This document shows positions 8,306 through 16,946 of a DNA stretch of 64,000 nt, in pieces; within the stretch, counting starts at the first letter, position 1, and the number at the start of each line of letters is the position of its first letter. The notes under the pieces were generated by a model. That model did not search any database. It worked only from the letters and a program-made list of their open reading frames with translations, and was not told where the DNA came from. The stretch comes from Streptomyces sp. IMTB 2501. Lineage in GTDB: Bacteria > Actinomycetota > Actinomycetes > Streptomycetales > Streptomycetaceae. Where the stretch lies: contig NZ_MQUS01000001.1 of assembly GCF_001953885.1 (NCBI RefSeq), positions 434,001-498,000 of the forward strand. The letters run 5' to 3'. The position numbers were made by a program, and so were the translations under genes.

Positions 8306-8854
8306 GTGCAGGACCAGCCGCCGATGGAAGACCTCGCCCGGTGGGCAGCCGCCGGCGACAGCGCGGCGCTGGACCGGCTGCTGCTTGAGATCCGGCCGGA
8401 GGTGGTGCGCCGCTGCGGCCGCTTCCTGCCGTGCCGCGAGGACGCCGAGGAGGCCGCACAGGACGTGCTGCTCCAGGTGGCCCGGCACATCTCCCGCTTC
8501 GAGGGCCGCAGCCGCTTCAGCACCTGGCTGTTCACGGTGGTCGCCAACTGCTGCCGGCAGAAGTACCGCGAGCTCAAGCGGCGGGCCGCCGAGCAGCCGG
8601 CCGCCATCGAGCCCACGTACGTCGTCGACCCGCGGACCACCAGCGTCATCGCCGGCTCCCGCGTGGATCTGCTGGAGGCGCTGGACCGGCTGGAGCGGAC
8701 GCATCCGCACCTGGTCGCGCCGCTGGTCTACCGGGACATCTGCCAGCTGGACTACGCCGAGGTCGCCGAGCGCGTCGGCATCCCGCTCGGCACCCTGAAA
8801 TCCCGCCTTCACGAGGCCCGCAAACAGGTACGGCCGTGGCTGGCGGGGTCCTAG
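8306..8854 (+). CDS. ECF-type RNA polymerase sigma factor
   Basis: A 182-aa sigma factor starting at GTG with GAAGGGGG 9 nt upstream. Region 2 covers ~20-90: EDAEEAAQDVLLQVARHI, with SRFSTWLFTVVANCCRQKYRELKRR as the promoter-melting part. Region 4 covers ~120-175: VYRDICQLDYAEVAERVGIPLGTLKSRLHEARKQV, a full helix-turn-helix. No anti-sigma gene lies beside it. The divergent Ser/Thr kinase may be its partner, directing it by phosphorylation (inference). Confidence 0.9.
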   Translation: MQDQPPMEDLARWAAAGDSAALDRLLLEIRPEVVRRCGRFLPCREDAEEAAQDVLLQVARHISRFEGRSRFSTWLFTVVANCCRQKYRELKRRAAEQPAAIEPTYVVDPRTTSVIAGSRVDLLEALDRLERTHPHLVAPLVYRDICQLDYAEVAERVGIPLGTLKSRLHEARKQVRPWLAGS

Positions 8855-8936
8855 TACCCCAACAGGCAGCGTTCGCCCCGTCGCGACGCCCGGCACGCCG
8901 CCCCTTGACGGGCAAACGTCGCCTGCCGGGGCACCA

Positions 8937-9019
8937 GGGCCTGTCCGGCGGATCCGGTCGCAGGACATCGACAACCTCATCAGCTCCCGCGTCTGTGGCC
9001 GGATCCGTCGGGCAGGCCC
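8937..9019. mobile_element. 83-bp MITE-like inverted-repeat element, possible bidirectional terminator
   Basis: The first 23 bases (8937-8959, beginning GGGCCTGTCCGGCGGATCC) match the reverse complement of the last 23 (8997-9019) with three mismatches. The left end is nearly identical to that of the 4134-4341 element. It lies between converging genes (the sigma factor and the phosphatase), so its long stem could end transcription from both sides. No clear target-site duplication is visible. Confidence 0.5.
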
Positions 9020-9025
9020 CAGGCC

Positions 9026-11407
9026 CTACCGGTCCACCTCGTACAGCGGGAGCTCCGCCCAGATCGTCTTGCCCTCCGGGGTGTGCCGGCTGCCCCAGCG
9101 CTGGGTGAGCTGGGCGACCAGCAGCAGGCCCCGGCCGCCCTCGTCGAAGGTCTTGGCCCGGCGCAGATGCGGCGCGGTGGGGCTCGTGTCGGACACCTCG
9201 CAGGTCAGCGTGGTCGCGTCGTGGATCAGCCGCAGCCGGATGGGGTGGGCGCCGTACCGGATGGCGTTGGTGACCAGCTCGCTGACCACCAGCTCCGTCG
9301 TGAACGCTGCCTCGCTCAGCCCCCAGCCGTCCAGCTGCTCCACGGCCTGCTTGCGGATCGGCGCGACCAGCGCCGGGTCGGCCGGGATGTCCCAGGTCGC
9401 CACCTGGTCGGCGGGCAGGCCCCGGGTGCGGGCGAGCAGCAGCGCCACGTCGTCGATGGCGCCGCCCGCCGGCAGCAGGGCGCGCAGTACACGGTCGCAG
9501 GTCCCGTCGAGGGAGTCCGTGTGCCCGGCGAGCACCTCGTACAGCAGCGCGCGGCTGGTGTCACCATCCCGCTCCCGGGACATCACGAGACCGTCGGTGT
9601 ACAGCGCGAGGACGGTGCCCTCGGGCAGCGCCAGCTCGGTGGACTCGAAGGGCAGCCCGCCGAGGCCCAGCGGGGGACCGGCGGGCAGCTCCAGCAGCTG
9701 CGGCCGCCCGCCCGGCCGCAGCAGTACGGGCGTGGGGTGCCCGGCGCGGGCCAGGGTGCAGCGCCGGGACACCGGGTCGTACACCGCGTACAGGCAGGTG
9801 GCGCCGACCTCGCCGGGGCTGCCGTCGACGCCGGACTCCTCCGACAGCCGGACCACCAGGTCGTCCAGGTGGGTGAGCAACTCGTCCGGGGCCAGGTCGA
9901 TGTCGGCGAGGGTGCGGACGGCGGTGCGCAGCCGGCCCATGGTGGCCGAGGCCTCCACACCGTGCCCGACGACGTCCCCGACGACCATCGCGACCCGCGT
10001 CCCGGACAGTGGGATCACATCGAACCAGTCGCCGCCCACCCCGGCCCGCGCGGCCGGCAGATAGCGGGAGCAGGCCTCCAGGGCGGCCGTGCGCGGCAGG
10101 GTGCGGGGCAGCAGGCTGCGCTGGAGCGCGAGCGCGGTCTCCCGCTCACGCGAGTAGCGGCGGGCGTTGTCGATGCAGACCGCGGCCCGGGTGGTGATCT
10201 CCTCGGCGAGCAGCCGGTCGTCCGCGGTGAACGGGTCCGGGCGCCGGTGGCGGGTGAAGACCGCCACGCCGAGGGTGAGCCCGCGGGCCTGGACGGGCAC
10301 CGCCATCGAGGTGTGCATGCCGAATCGGCGCACCCGCTCGCCCCGCACGGTGTTCCAGGTCAGCCACGACAGCATGTCGCCCGCCGCGCCCGAGGCGATC
10401 ATGGTGTGCCCCGCGGTCAGCGAGTCGGCCTGGGGCGAGCCGGACGGGTACTCCTCGGCCTGCCCGGGCTCCCGCACCGCCTCCGGTACGCCCTCCAGGA
10501 CCGAGCGATGGGCGGCCCGGCGCAGGGTGACCGGCGCCGTCAGCCGGGCCGGGGGCTCGCCGCCGTGCTCCGGCGGGTCCAGCAGGTCGATGGTGACGAA
10601 GTCGGCGAGCGCGGGCACGCACACGTCCGCCAGCTCCTGGGCCGTACGGGTGACGTCGAGGGTGCTGCCGATGCGCACGCTCGCCTCGTTGACCAGCTGC
10701 AGCCGCTGCCGGGCCCGGTAGTTCTCGGTGATGTCGTGCGCGGCCAGACACACGCCGCGCACCCGGCCCCCCGCGTCCCTGACCGGGGCCATCCGGGCGA
10801 GCCAGGCTCGGGCGCGGTCCTCGCCGCCGGTGCGCTGGAAGGTCTCCACGTCCAGCGAACGCCCCGTGGTCAGCACCCGGAGCATGCCCTCTTCCAGGTC
10901 CTCGCTCTGCGGCTTGCCGCCGATCTCCGGCAGCCGCAGCCCACGCAGACGCTCCTTGGGCAGACCGAGGACCTCGGCCATCGCGTCGTTCATCCGGCGC
11001 AGCCGCAGCTCCGCGTCGTACACGGCGACCGCGCACGGCGACTGGATCAGGCCCGCCGCGGTGAGCGGGTCGTCCTCGTCGTGCGCTTCCGTGCCGGTCA
11101 GCGGGGTGACCAGCAGCCAGCTGCCGCCGTGTCCGTCGTGCGGGGGTCTGTGGTGGGCGAGCAGCCAGACGGGGACGGTACGGCCGTCCCGGTGGCGCAA
11201 TCCGACCGTTCCCGCCCAGCGGGTGCCCGTGGGTATGGCCGGGGCGTCGTCCCCGGCCAGGAGACGGGCGGCGGGGCGGCCCAGGACCGCGTCCGCGGGG
11301 TGGCCGAGCAGGCGGCGCGCGCCCTCGTTCCACTCGACCAGCGTCCCGTCGTCGTCGATGACCGCCCGGGCCGTCGCTGCGTCGTCGAACGGATAGACCC
11401 GGCTCAT
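9026..11407 (-). CDS. PAS-PAS-GAF-PP2C (SpoIIE)-HATPase regulatory phosphatase
   Basis: A 793-aa regulator. The ATG at 11407, preceded by GGGAG, is chosen because the PAS domain begins at once. PAS 1 (~8-108) contains GTLVEWNEGARRLLG; PAS 2 (~118-230) contains RRMNDAMAEVLGLP and ends in AAHDITE. A GAF domain covers ~245-400. The SpoIIE-type phosphatase (~425-640) shows GVGGDWFDVIPLSG and VGDVVGHGVEA with metal-binding aspartates, and ALYTDGLV. The C-terminal GHKL ATPase (~665-790) has SELVTNAIRYGAH and GGRGLLLVAQL. Such proteins tune sigma factors through anti-sigma/anti-anti-sigma switches. No cognate partner is adjacent. Confidence 0.9.
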   Translation of the reverse strand: MSRVYPFDDAATARAVIDDDGTLVEWNEGARRLLGHPADAVLGRPAARLLAGDDAPAIPTGTRWAGTVGLRHRDGRTVPVWLLAHHRPPHDGHGGSWLLVTPLTGTEAHDEDDPLTAAGLIQSPCAVAVYDAELRLRRMNDAMAEVLGLPKERLRGLRLPEIGGKPQSEDLEEGMLRVLTTGRSLDVETFQRTGGEDRARAWLARMAPVRDAGGRVRGVCLAAHDITENYRARQRLQLVNEASVRIGSTLDVTRTAQELADVCVPALADFVTIDLLDPPEHGGEPPARLTAPVTLRRAAHRSVLEGVPEAVREPGQAEEYPSGSPQADSLTAGHTMIASGAAGDMLSWLTWNTVRGERVRRFGMHTSMAVPVQARGLTLGVAVFTRHRRPDPFTADDRLLAEEITTRAAVCIDNARRYSRERETALALQRSLLPRTLPRTAALEACSRYLPAARAGVGGDWFDVIPLSGTRVAMVVGDVVGHGVEASATMGRLRTAVRTLADIDLAPDELLTHLDDLVVRLSEESGVDGSPGEVGATCLYAVYDPVSRRCTLARAGHPTPVLLRPGGRPQLLELPAGPPLGLGGLPFESTELALPEGTVLALYTDGLVMSRERDGDTSRALLYEVLAGHTDSLDGTCDRVLRALLPAGGAIDDVALLLARTRGLPADQVATWDIPADPALVAPIRKQAVEQLDGWGLSEAAFTTELVVSELVTNAIRYGAHPIRLRLIHDATTLTCEVSDTSPTAPHLRRAKTFDEGGRGLLLVAQLTQRWGSRHTPEGKTIWAELPLYEVDR

Positions 11408-11585
11408 CGTCGCCGCTCCCAAGCGCACACTCACAGTGAACAGGTGGCACCTCTCGTGTTCCAGCGTAGTGCTTCGGGGACTCCCGTGAGCCGCAACCTC
11501 CACCCGCCCGGCCGGTCGGTCGAACACGGTCAAGGTGGAGATCCGGTCGATCTTGCGCGGAGGGCAGACGCGCGGTTCCCGGCCC

Positions 11586-11616
11586 TTGACGATCGCGTGT
11601 GGCAGACCGTCAGAAT
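11586..11616 (+). promoter_or_regulatory. Possible promoter of the GH2 gene
   Basis: TTGACG at 11586-11591 and CAGAAT at 11611-11616 are separated by 19 bases, a loose match to the vegetative consensus about 56 bp upstream of the GH2 start. The spacing is long, so this is tentative. Confidence 0.25.
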
Positions 11617-11672
11617 CTGTTTGTTCACGATTAGTTGTGAGTACTTCTGGGCCCTGATGAGGGAGAGCCGCC

Positions 11673-14600
11673 ATGACGGTCACTCGCCGATCGGTTCTGG
11701 TCGCCGCCACCGCAACACCCGCGGCCGGCGCGCTGCTGAGCATTCCCGCGGCCCCGGCCGCCGCCGAGGCGTCCCCCGGCGGACGCCGGACCGTGCCCCT
11801 GCGGGACGGCTGGCGTTTCGCCCTGGCCAACCCGGACGGCATCACCGACCCGACCGGCGCCTACGCGCGAGCGGCCGACCCCGGCTACGACGATTCCGCC
11901 TGGCGCGAGGTCGCCGTCCCGCACGACTGGAGCATCGAGCAGACCCCCACCACCGACCACGGCACCACCAGCGGCACCGGTTTCCTGCCGGGCGGTCTCG
12001 GCTGGTACCGGCTCGCGTTCATCCTTCCGCCGGCCTACGCGGGCAAGCGGATCTCGGTCGAGTTCGACGGCGTCTACATGGACTCCCACGTCTACTGCAA
12101 CGGCACGGAAGCCGGCCACCACCCCTACGGCTACACCGGTTTCGCCCTCGACCTCACCGGTCTCGTGCACACCGACGGAACCACCCCCAACGTGCTCGCG
12201 GTCAAGGTGCAGAACCAACTGCCCAGCAGCCGCTGGTACTCCGGCAGCGGCATCTACCGCGAGGCCAGGCTCGTCATCACCGAACCGGTGCACGTGGCGC
12301 GCTGGGGCACCTACGTCACGACCCCCGAGGTCTCGGCCGCCAGCGCCCTGGTCCGGGTGGCGACGACGGTGCGCAACGAGTCCGGCACCGGCACGGACGT
12401 ACGGCTCCTGTCCCGGATCACCGGCCCCGACGGCCGCACGGTCGCCGGTACGTCCACCACGGTCGCCGTCTCCGGCCAGGCCACCGAGACCCATGAACTC
12501 ACGGTCGACAAGCCCCTGTTGTGGGACGTCACGACCCCGGAGCACCGCTACACCCTGCACACCGAGCTGCGCGTCGCGGGCCGTACCACGGACACATATG
12601 AGACGCCCTTCGGTATCCGCACCTACCGCTTCGACCCCGACGAGGGCTTCTCCCTCAACGGCACCCACACCAAGATCAAGGGCGTCGACCTGCATCACGA
12701 CCAGGGGGCGCTCGGTGCCGCGATCAGCGTCGACGCGGTGCGCAGACAGATGCGGATCATGAAGTCGATGGGCGTCAACGCCTTCCGCACCTCCCACAAC
12801 CCGCCCTCGCCGCAGATGATCCAGGTCTGCGAGGAACTGGGCATCGTGATGATGGTGGAGGCCTTCGACTGCTGGCGCACCGGCAAGACGACGTACGACT
12901 ACGGCCGGTTCTTCGACGAGTGGTGCGAGAAGGACGCCACCGAGATGGTGCTGGCCGCCCGGAACTCACCGGCCGTCGTCCTGTGGTCCATCGGCAACGA
13001 GATCCCGGACTCCACCTCCACGGCCGGGCTCGCCATGGCCGACCGGATCATCGGCGCGATCAAGACCGCCGACAGCACCCGGCCGGTGGTCATCGGCTCG
13101 AACAAGTACCACGGTGTGCCCGCCACCGGCTCCCCGGCCGACCGCATGCTCGCCAAGCTCGACGGCCTCGGCCTGAACTACAACACCGCCAAGTCCGTCG
13201 ACGCCCTGCACGCCACGTACCCCCACCTGTTCCTCTTCGAGTCCGAATCCTCCTCGGAGACCTCGACCCGGGGCGCGTACCAGGAGCCGGAGCACCTCAA
13301 CACGGGCGAGAACCACACCCCCGGCAGGCGGGAGACCTCCTCCTACGACAACAACCTCGCCTCCTGGACGATGAGCGGCGAGTACGGGCACAAGAAGGAC
13401 CGGGACCGGCCGTGGTTCGCGGGGCAGTTCCTGTGGTCCGGCATCGACTACATCGGCGAGCCCACCCCGTACGACGTCTTCCCGGTCAAGGCGTCGTTCT
13501 TCGGCGCGGTCGACACGGCGGGCTTCCCCAAGGACATGTACCACCTCTTCAGGAGCCAGTGGACGACCGAGCCGATGGTCCATCTGCTGCCGATGACCTG
13601 GAACCACGAGCAGGGCGACACCATCGAGGTCTGGGCGTACGCGAACGCGCCGTCGGTCGAGCTGTTCCTCAACGGAAAGTCCCTCGGGACACGGGAGTTC
13701 GACGTCAAGAAGACCACCGACGGACGGAGCTACCTGGAGACCACCGAGGCCACCGGCGACGACAAGACCTACACCGACGGCCCCTACCCGGGCAGCTACA
13801 CCAGCCCCAACGGCAGCGCGGGCAAGCTGCATCTGACCTGGAAAGTGCCGTACCAGCCGGGTGAGTTGAAGGCGGTGGCCCGGCGGGACGGGAAGGTGGT
13901 CGCCACCGACGTACTGCGCACCGCCGGAGCCCCGCACGCCGTACGTCTCACCACTGACCGCACATCGCTCCCCGCGGACGGCCGTTCCCTGGCCTTCGTC
14001 ACCGCCGAGATCGTCGACGCGCGGGGCGTGGTGGTGCCCGACGCCGGGCATCTGATCACCTTCGCCGTCACCGGCGGCTCGCTGGCCGGGGTCGACAACG
14101 GCCGCGAGGAGAGCGCCGAGCGCTACCAGGCGAGCACCCGCACCGCGTTCCACGGCAAGGCCCTCGCCATCGTCCGCTCCGGCACCCGGCCGGGCCCACT
14201 GAAGGTCACCGCGCGGGCGGACGGTCTGCGCGCGGGCGCGGTCGAGGTGCGCACCACCCCGGCGAGCGAGCCGACCCGCACCCCGGCGGCGGACTTCAAG
14301 CCCGGTCACCCGGAGCCCCTGAACTACCCCTCTGCGGACGCCAGTTACTCCGGGCGCCCGGACACCCTGCCCGCCGCGATGCTGGACGGCGACCCGGCCA
14401 CCGGCTGGTCCAACGCCTTCGCCAAGTCGGCCACCGCGCTGCTGCCGGCGTTCAGCGGGGCGCGCGCGACGGACTGGGTGTCGGTCGACTTCGGACGCAG
14501 CCGCACCTTCGACCAGGTGGCCGTCTCTTTCACGGTGGACACCACCCATACGCTGCCCGCGCAGATCGAGGCGGCGGTCTGGGACGGCCGCGCCCATGTG

Positions 14601-14759
14601 CCGGTGACGGGCGCGAAGGTGGACTGGGCCACGGCCTCCGACACCCCGACCGTGATCACCTTCGACGCCCAGCGCGGCTCCAGGCTCCGCCTCACGCTGA
14701 CCAGCGCCCACCCGGGGGAGGCCAAGGGGGCGGTGCGGATCAGCCGGCTGGAGGCGTGA
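11673..14759 (+). CDS. Secreted glycoside hydrolase family 2 (beta-galactosidase-like)
   Basis: A 1028-aa exported enzyme. The Tat signal (TRRSVLVAATATPAAGALL) ends in an AxA site near residue 30. The GH2 sugar-binding domain follows (~40-210; VPHDWSIEQ, SRWYSGSGIYR), then the immunoglobulin-like domain (~220-320) and the TIM barrel (~325-620). The acid/base is E443 in SIGNEIPD. The nucleophile is E523 or E525 in LFLFESES. A DUF4982-like region follows (SVELFLNGKSLG), then an invasin/Big-type Ig domain (~770-870; LTTDRTSLPADGRS) and a C-terminal F5/8-type sugar-binding domain (WVSVDFGRSRTFDQV). It is probably an extracellular glycan exo-hydrolase; sugar specificity is not determined. Start ATG with GGGAGAG; divergent from the phosphatase gene. 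Confidence 0.92.
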   Translation: MTVTRRSVLVAATATPAAGALLSIPAAPAAAEASPGGRRTVPLRDGWRFALANPDGITDPTGAYARAADPGYDDSAWREVAVPHDWSIEQTPTTDHGTTSGTGFLPGGLGWYRLAFILPPAYAGKRISVEFDGVYMDSHVYCNGTEAGHHPYGYTGFALDLTGLVHTDGTTPNVLAVKVQNQLPSSRWYSGSGIYREARLVITEPVHVARWGTYVTTPEVSAASALVRVATTVRNESGTGTDVRLLSRITGPDGRTVAGTSTTVAVSGQATETHELTVDKPLLWDVTTPEHRYTLHTELRVAGRTTDTYETPFGIRTYRFDPDEGFSLNGTHTKIKGVDLHHDQGALGAAISVDAVRRQMRIMKSMGVNAFRTSHNPPSPQMIQVCEELGIVMMVEAFDCWRTGKTTYDYGRFFDEWCEKDATEMVLAARNSPAVVLWSIGNEIPDSTSTAGLAMADRIIGAIKTADSTRPVVIGSNKYHGVPATGSPADRMLAKLDGLGLNYNTAKSVDALHATYPHLFLFESESSSETSTRGAYQEPEHLNTGENHTPGRRETSSYDNNLASWTMSGEYGHKKDRDRPWFAGQFLWSGIDYIGEPTPYDVFPVKASFFGAVDTAGFPKDMYHLFRSQWTTEPMVHLLPMTWNHEQGDTIEVWAYANAPSVELFLNGKSLGTREFDVKKTTDGRSYLETTEATGDDKTYTDGPYPGSYTSPNGSAGKLHLTWKVPYQPGELKAVARRDGKVVATDVLRTAGAPHAVRLTTDRTSLPADGRSLAFVTAEIVDARGVVVPDAGHLITFAVTGGSLAGVDNGREESAERYQASTRTAFHGKALAIVRSGTRPGPLKVTARADGLRAGAVEVRTTPASEPTRTPAADFKPGHPEPLNYPSADASYSGRPDTLPAAMLDGDPATGWSNAFAKSATALLPAFSGARATDWVSVDFGRSRTFDQVAVSFTVDTTHTLPAQIEAAVWDGRAHVPVTGAKVDWATASDTPTVITFDAQRGSRLRLTLTSAHPGEAKGAVRISRLEA

Positions 14760-14780
14760 CACCGGCTCCGAGGCGACCGT

Positions 14781-15021
14781 TCACGCGGCGTCGTGGAAGA
14801 CCAGCTCCAGGGTGCGGCGCCTCCCGGAACGTCCGGTGCTCACTCCGTGCCGCATCGCCCCGGCGGACCAGCCGCGACGGGCGTGTACGGGGCGGCCACG
14901 GGTGGGACCGGGCGCGCGGGCGCTGCTCGACCATGAGGAACTCGCCGTCGGTGTAGTCGGTTCCGTACGTGTCCAGGGCGATCACCGCCTGCAGCGGGAA
15001 GACCACCACCCGTCTCGGCAC
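14781..15021 (-). pseudogene. Decayed 2OG-Fe(II) oxygenase, C-terminal remnant
   Basis: The minus strand encodes VFPLQAVIALDTYGTDYTDGEF and LMVEQRPRA in one frame. After frame changes it reads MRHGVSTGRSGRRRTLELVFHDAA and a stop at 14781. These are the conserved metal/2-oxoglutarate-binding and last strands of the 2OG-Fe(II) oxygenases often found next to ogt in streptomycetes. The N-terminal two thirds are missing and at least one frameshift is present, so the gene is dead. It lies directly downstream of ogt in the same direction, which fits a former DNA-repair operon. Confidence 0.6.
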
Positions 15022-15099
15022 GTCCGGGGAGCACAGCGCTGCCGTGCTCGCCCGGCTCGGCGGCAGGCCTCGGCCGGAGTGAGTGTGATGCGGCCTGCT

Positions 15100-15609
15100 T
15101 CACACCAGGGACGGCTGCAGCGCGCCCTCGTGGGTGAGCAGCCACACCTTGCGCTCGACTCCGCCCGCGTACCCGCGCATCGAGCCGTCCGCGCCGATCA
15201 CCCGGTGACAGGGGCGCACGAGCAGCAGCGGGTTGTCGCCGAGGGCCCGGCCGACCGCGCGCAGTTCGGCGCGCGGCACGCCCAGCCCGGCGGCCAGTTC
15301 GCCGTACGTGGACGTCGTGCCGTAGGGGATGTCCTCCAGGGCCTGCCACACCGCCCGCTGGAACGGGCTGCCGGTGGCCGCGAGCGGCAGTTCGAACCGG
15401 GTCCGGCGGCCCGCGAAGTAGGCGTCCAGCTGCCGGTGCGCCTCCGTGAACGGCGCGTCGTCGCGATCCGCCGCACGGACGACGGGCGCACCGCGCTGCC
15501 CGGGCATGCTGAGCGAGATGAGCGTGAACCCGGACGGCGCGACCGACCCGGTCAGCAGCAGGTCGCCCAGCGGGCCGGGGTGGACGGTGTGGACGGTGCG
15601 GATGTTCAT
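15100..15609 (-). CDS. ogt: Methylated-DNA-[protein]-cysteine S-methyltransferase
   Basis: A 169-aa suicide repair protein that removes alkyl groups from O6-alkylguanine. The conserved active-site motif PCHRVIG holds C134, and the helix-turn-helix recognition segment is IPYGTTSTYGELAAGLGV. The tail GYAGGVERKVWLLTHEG is also typical. The ATG at 15609 is preceded by GGAGCACCCC. The decayed oxygenase remnant downstream was probably its operon partner. The gene is divergent from a toxin-antitoxin pair. Confidence 0.93.
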   Translation of the reverse strand: MNIRTVHTVHPGPLGDLLLTGSVAPSGFTLISLSMPGQRGAPVVRAADRDDAPFTEAHRQLDAYFAGRRTRFELPLAATGSPFQRAVWQALEDIPYGTTSTYGELAAGLGVPRAELRAVGRALGDNPLLLVRPCHRVIGADGSMRGYAGGVERKVWLLTHEGALQPSLV

Positions 15610-15748
15610 CGGGGTGCTCCTTCTGCTCTCCCGTGTTCCTTCCGTGCTGCCGAGTCTGCTGCGTCGAGCGGTCCGTGACCGGCGGGAATCGGACATGGCT
15701 CTCGGACTCAGTAGGTACCGAAGGAAAGGGCACCTGACCAGGCGATAT

Positions 15749-15778
15749 TTACGGGTAAGTACCCGCGCGGTACCGTAA
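15749..15778 (+). promoter_or_regulatory. Inverted repeats upstream of the toxin-antitoxin pair
   Basis: TTACGG at 15749-15754 is the reverse complement of CCGTAA at 15773-15778. Inside, GGGTA-AG-TACCC at 15753-15764 forms a perfect 5+5 repeat. The block ends 5 bp before the antitoxin ATG. Ribbon-helix-helix antitoxins usually bind such sites to repress their own operon, so this is a likely operator. Confidence 0.45.
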
Positions 15779-15783
15779 GGGGT

Positions 15784-16023
15784 ATGCCAGCTCTCAATGT
15801 GGAGTTCAGCGAACGGGAACTCGAGGACCTGCGGCAGATCGCCAAGGAGCGCGGTACGTCGATGAAGGCCCTCGTGCGCGAGGCCGCCGCCGCAGACATA
15901 GCTCGGCACCGGGCGCTGCAGGAGGGCGCACAGGCCTTCCGGCAGTTCTTCGCCGCGCACGCCGAGGAGTTCGCGGCGGCCTTCCCTGACGACGAGTCCC
16001 CTGCGAAGGACGAGGCCGCCTGA
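15784..16023 (+). CDS. Ribbon-helix-helix type antitoxin
   Basis: A 79-aa protein. The first 45 residues fit a ribbon-helix-helix DNA-binding fold: a beta strand (ALNVEFSERELEDL), a helix (RQIAKERGTS) and a second helix (MKALVREAAAADIARHR). The rest is a charged tail that would wrap the toxin. It lies 3 bp ahead of the Doc-like gene, so the two are co-expressed. The inverted repeats just upstream are the likely autoregulation site. The ATG is very close to AAGGGG, so the transcript may have almost no leader. Confidence 0.8.
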   Translation: MPALNVEFSERELEDLRQIAKERGTSMKALVREAAAADIARHRALQEGAQAFRQFFAAHAEEFAAAFPDDESPAKDEAA

Positions 16024-16026
16024 CGC

Positions 16027-16404
16027 ATGCCTTCCGTCATCCATATCGACGTCCCCTGGCTGCTTCAGCGCCATGAGGAGGTCCTGCCCGACCAGCCCGC
16101 GGTCGACGACTTCTCCGCGCTGGTCGCCGCCGTCGCCCGGCACCGCGTGGATCCGCCGCGGCTCGGCGTGGACTCCGACCCCGCTTGGCGGGCCGCCGCG
16201 CTGCTGCACACCCTCGCGGTGCTCAAGCCCCTGCCCACCGCCAACGCCCGTTTCGCCTGCGCGACGGCTGTGGCCTACATGTTCGTCAGCGGTGTCGGCA
16301 TCGACCCGCCCTACGGCGCCCTCGTCGACCTGGCCCGCGATCTGATCTCCGGCAAAGCCGATGTGTACGGCGCGGCCGACCGGCTGCGCTCCTGGCAGAT
16401 CTGA
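16027..16404 (+). CDS. Doc/Fic-like toxin with altered catalytic motif
   Basis: A 125-aa protein with the size and order of death-on-curing toxins. In phage P1 Doc the motif HxFxxANKR carries the catalytic histidine. Here the aligned stretch is K67-P-L-P-T-A-N-A-R75 inside AVLKPLPTANARFACATAVA, so the histidine is replaced by lysine and the phenylalanine by leucine, while the AN and R positions remain. Upstream helix WRAAALLHTLAVL and downstream GVGIDPPYGALVDLARD fit the family. It is paired with the antitoxin 3 bp upstream. It may be inactive as a kinase/AMP-transferase or use different chemistry. Confidence 0.75.
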   Translation: MPSVIHIDVPWLLQRHEEVLPDQPAVDDFSALVAAVARHRVDPPRLGVDSDPAWRAAALLHTLAVLKPLPTANARFACATAVAYMFVSGVGIDPPYGALVDLARDLISGKADVYGAADRLRSWQI

Positions 16405-16946
16405 GCCCCGCAGGCCCTCGGTCGCCGGGCCCGCCCCGGCCGGCGGGGGAAGCCGCCGGGGCCGCCGGCCGGGACAGGGTGCGCGGGGCCGCCGGCCGAG
16501 GGCGGGAGGAACGGGGCCGGCGGCCGGTGTCGCGCGGGAGAGCCTCTCCAGCTCTCGGTTTCGTTCGAGCCGGGAGACCTCCACCCCGCGCGGGGCCTTT
16601 CCGTGGAGACCGCTCCCCAGTCCACTGCCGGGCCGCATCCCTCGGAAGCGTGCGTGTGCCCACCGGTGTGTGCGCACACTTCACACGGGGCGCATGGAAT
16701 TCCGAAAGCCGGTGCACGTGAGCAGGGCGGCGGTCGTATTCTGACTTTCTTTCAAAACAGCCGATGTGTGCGGGTGCCTTGTTGCTCATGTGGAAGTTGT
16801 GCAAGGGTTGCAACGCCCGTGCGGGGGGTGAAATCCGGGGTTCTTCCGGAAGTTGCGGAACTTCACCGGCCGAACGCCGGCCAATTCCCTCCCCGCGCGC
16901 CGCAGAGGTACGTATCGACGCAGCACGCACCAAAGGAATCCGCTCA
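16405..16946. other. Intergenic region with a hairpin
   Basis: These 542 bp hold no gene I can support. The left part is extremely GC-rich. A perfect inverted repeat, GAAGTT-GCGG-AACTTC, lies at 16849-16864, about 83 bp upstream of the next gene's GTG, and may be an operator or leader hairpin. A more AT-rich stretch near 16740-16760 is a possible promoter area. Confidence 0.4.

Noticed and set aside
9083..12496. Very long open frame on the plus strand opposite the phosphatase gene
   Set aside because: It has the Arg/Pro/Gly/Gln-rich composition of an antisense shadow in high-GC DNA; the minus-strand gene has clear PAS, GAF and PP2C motifs.
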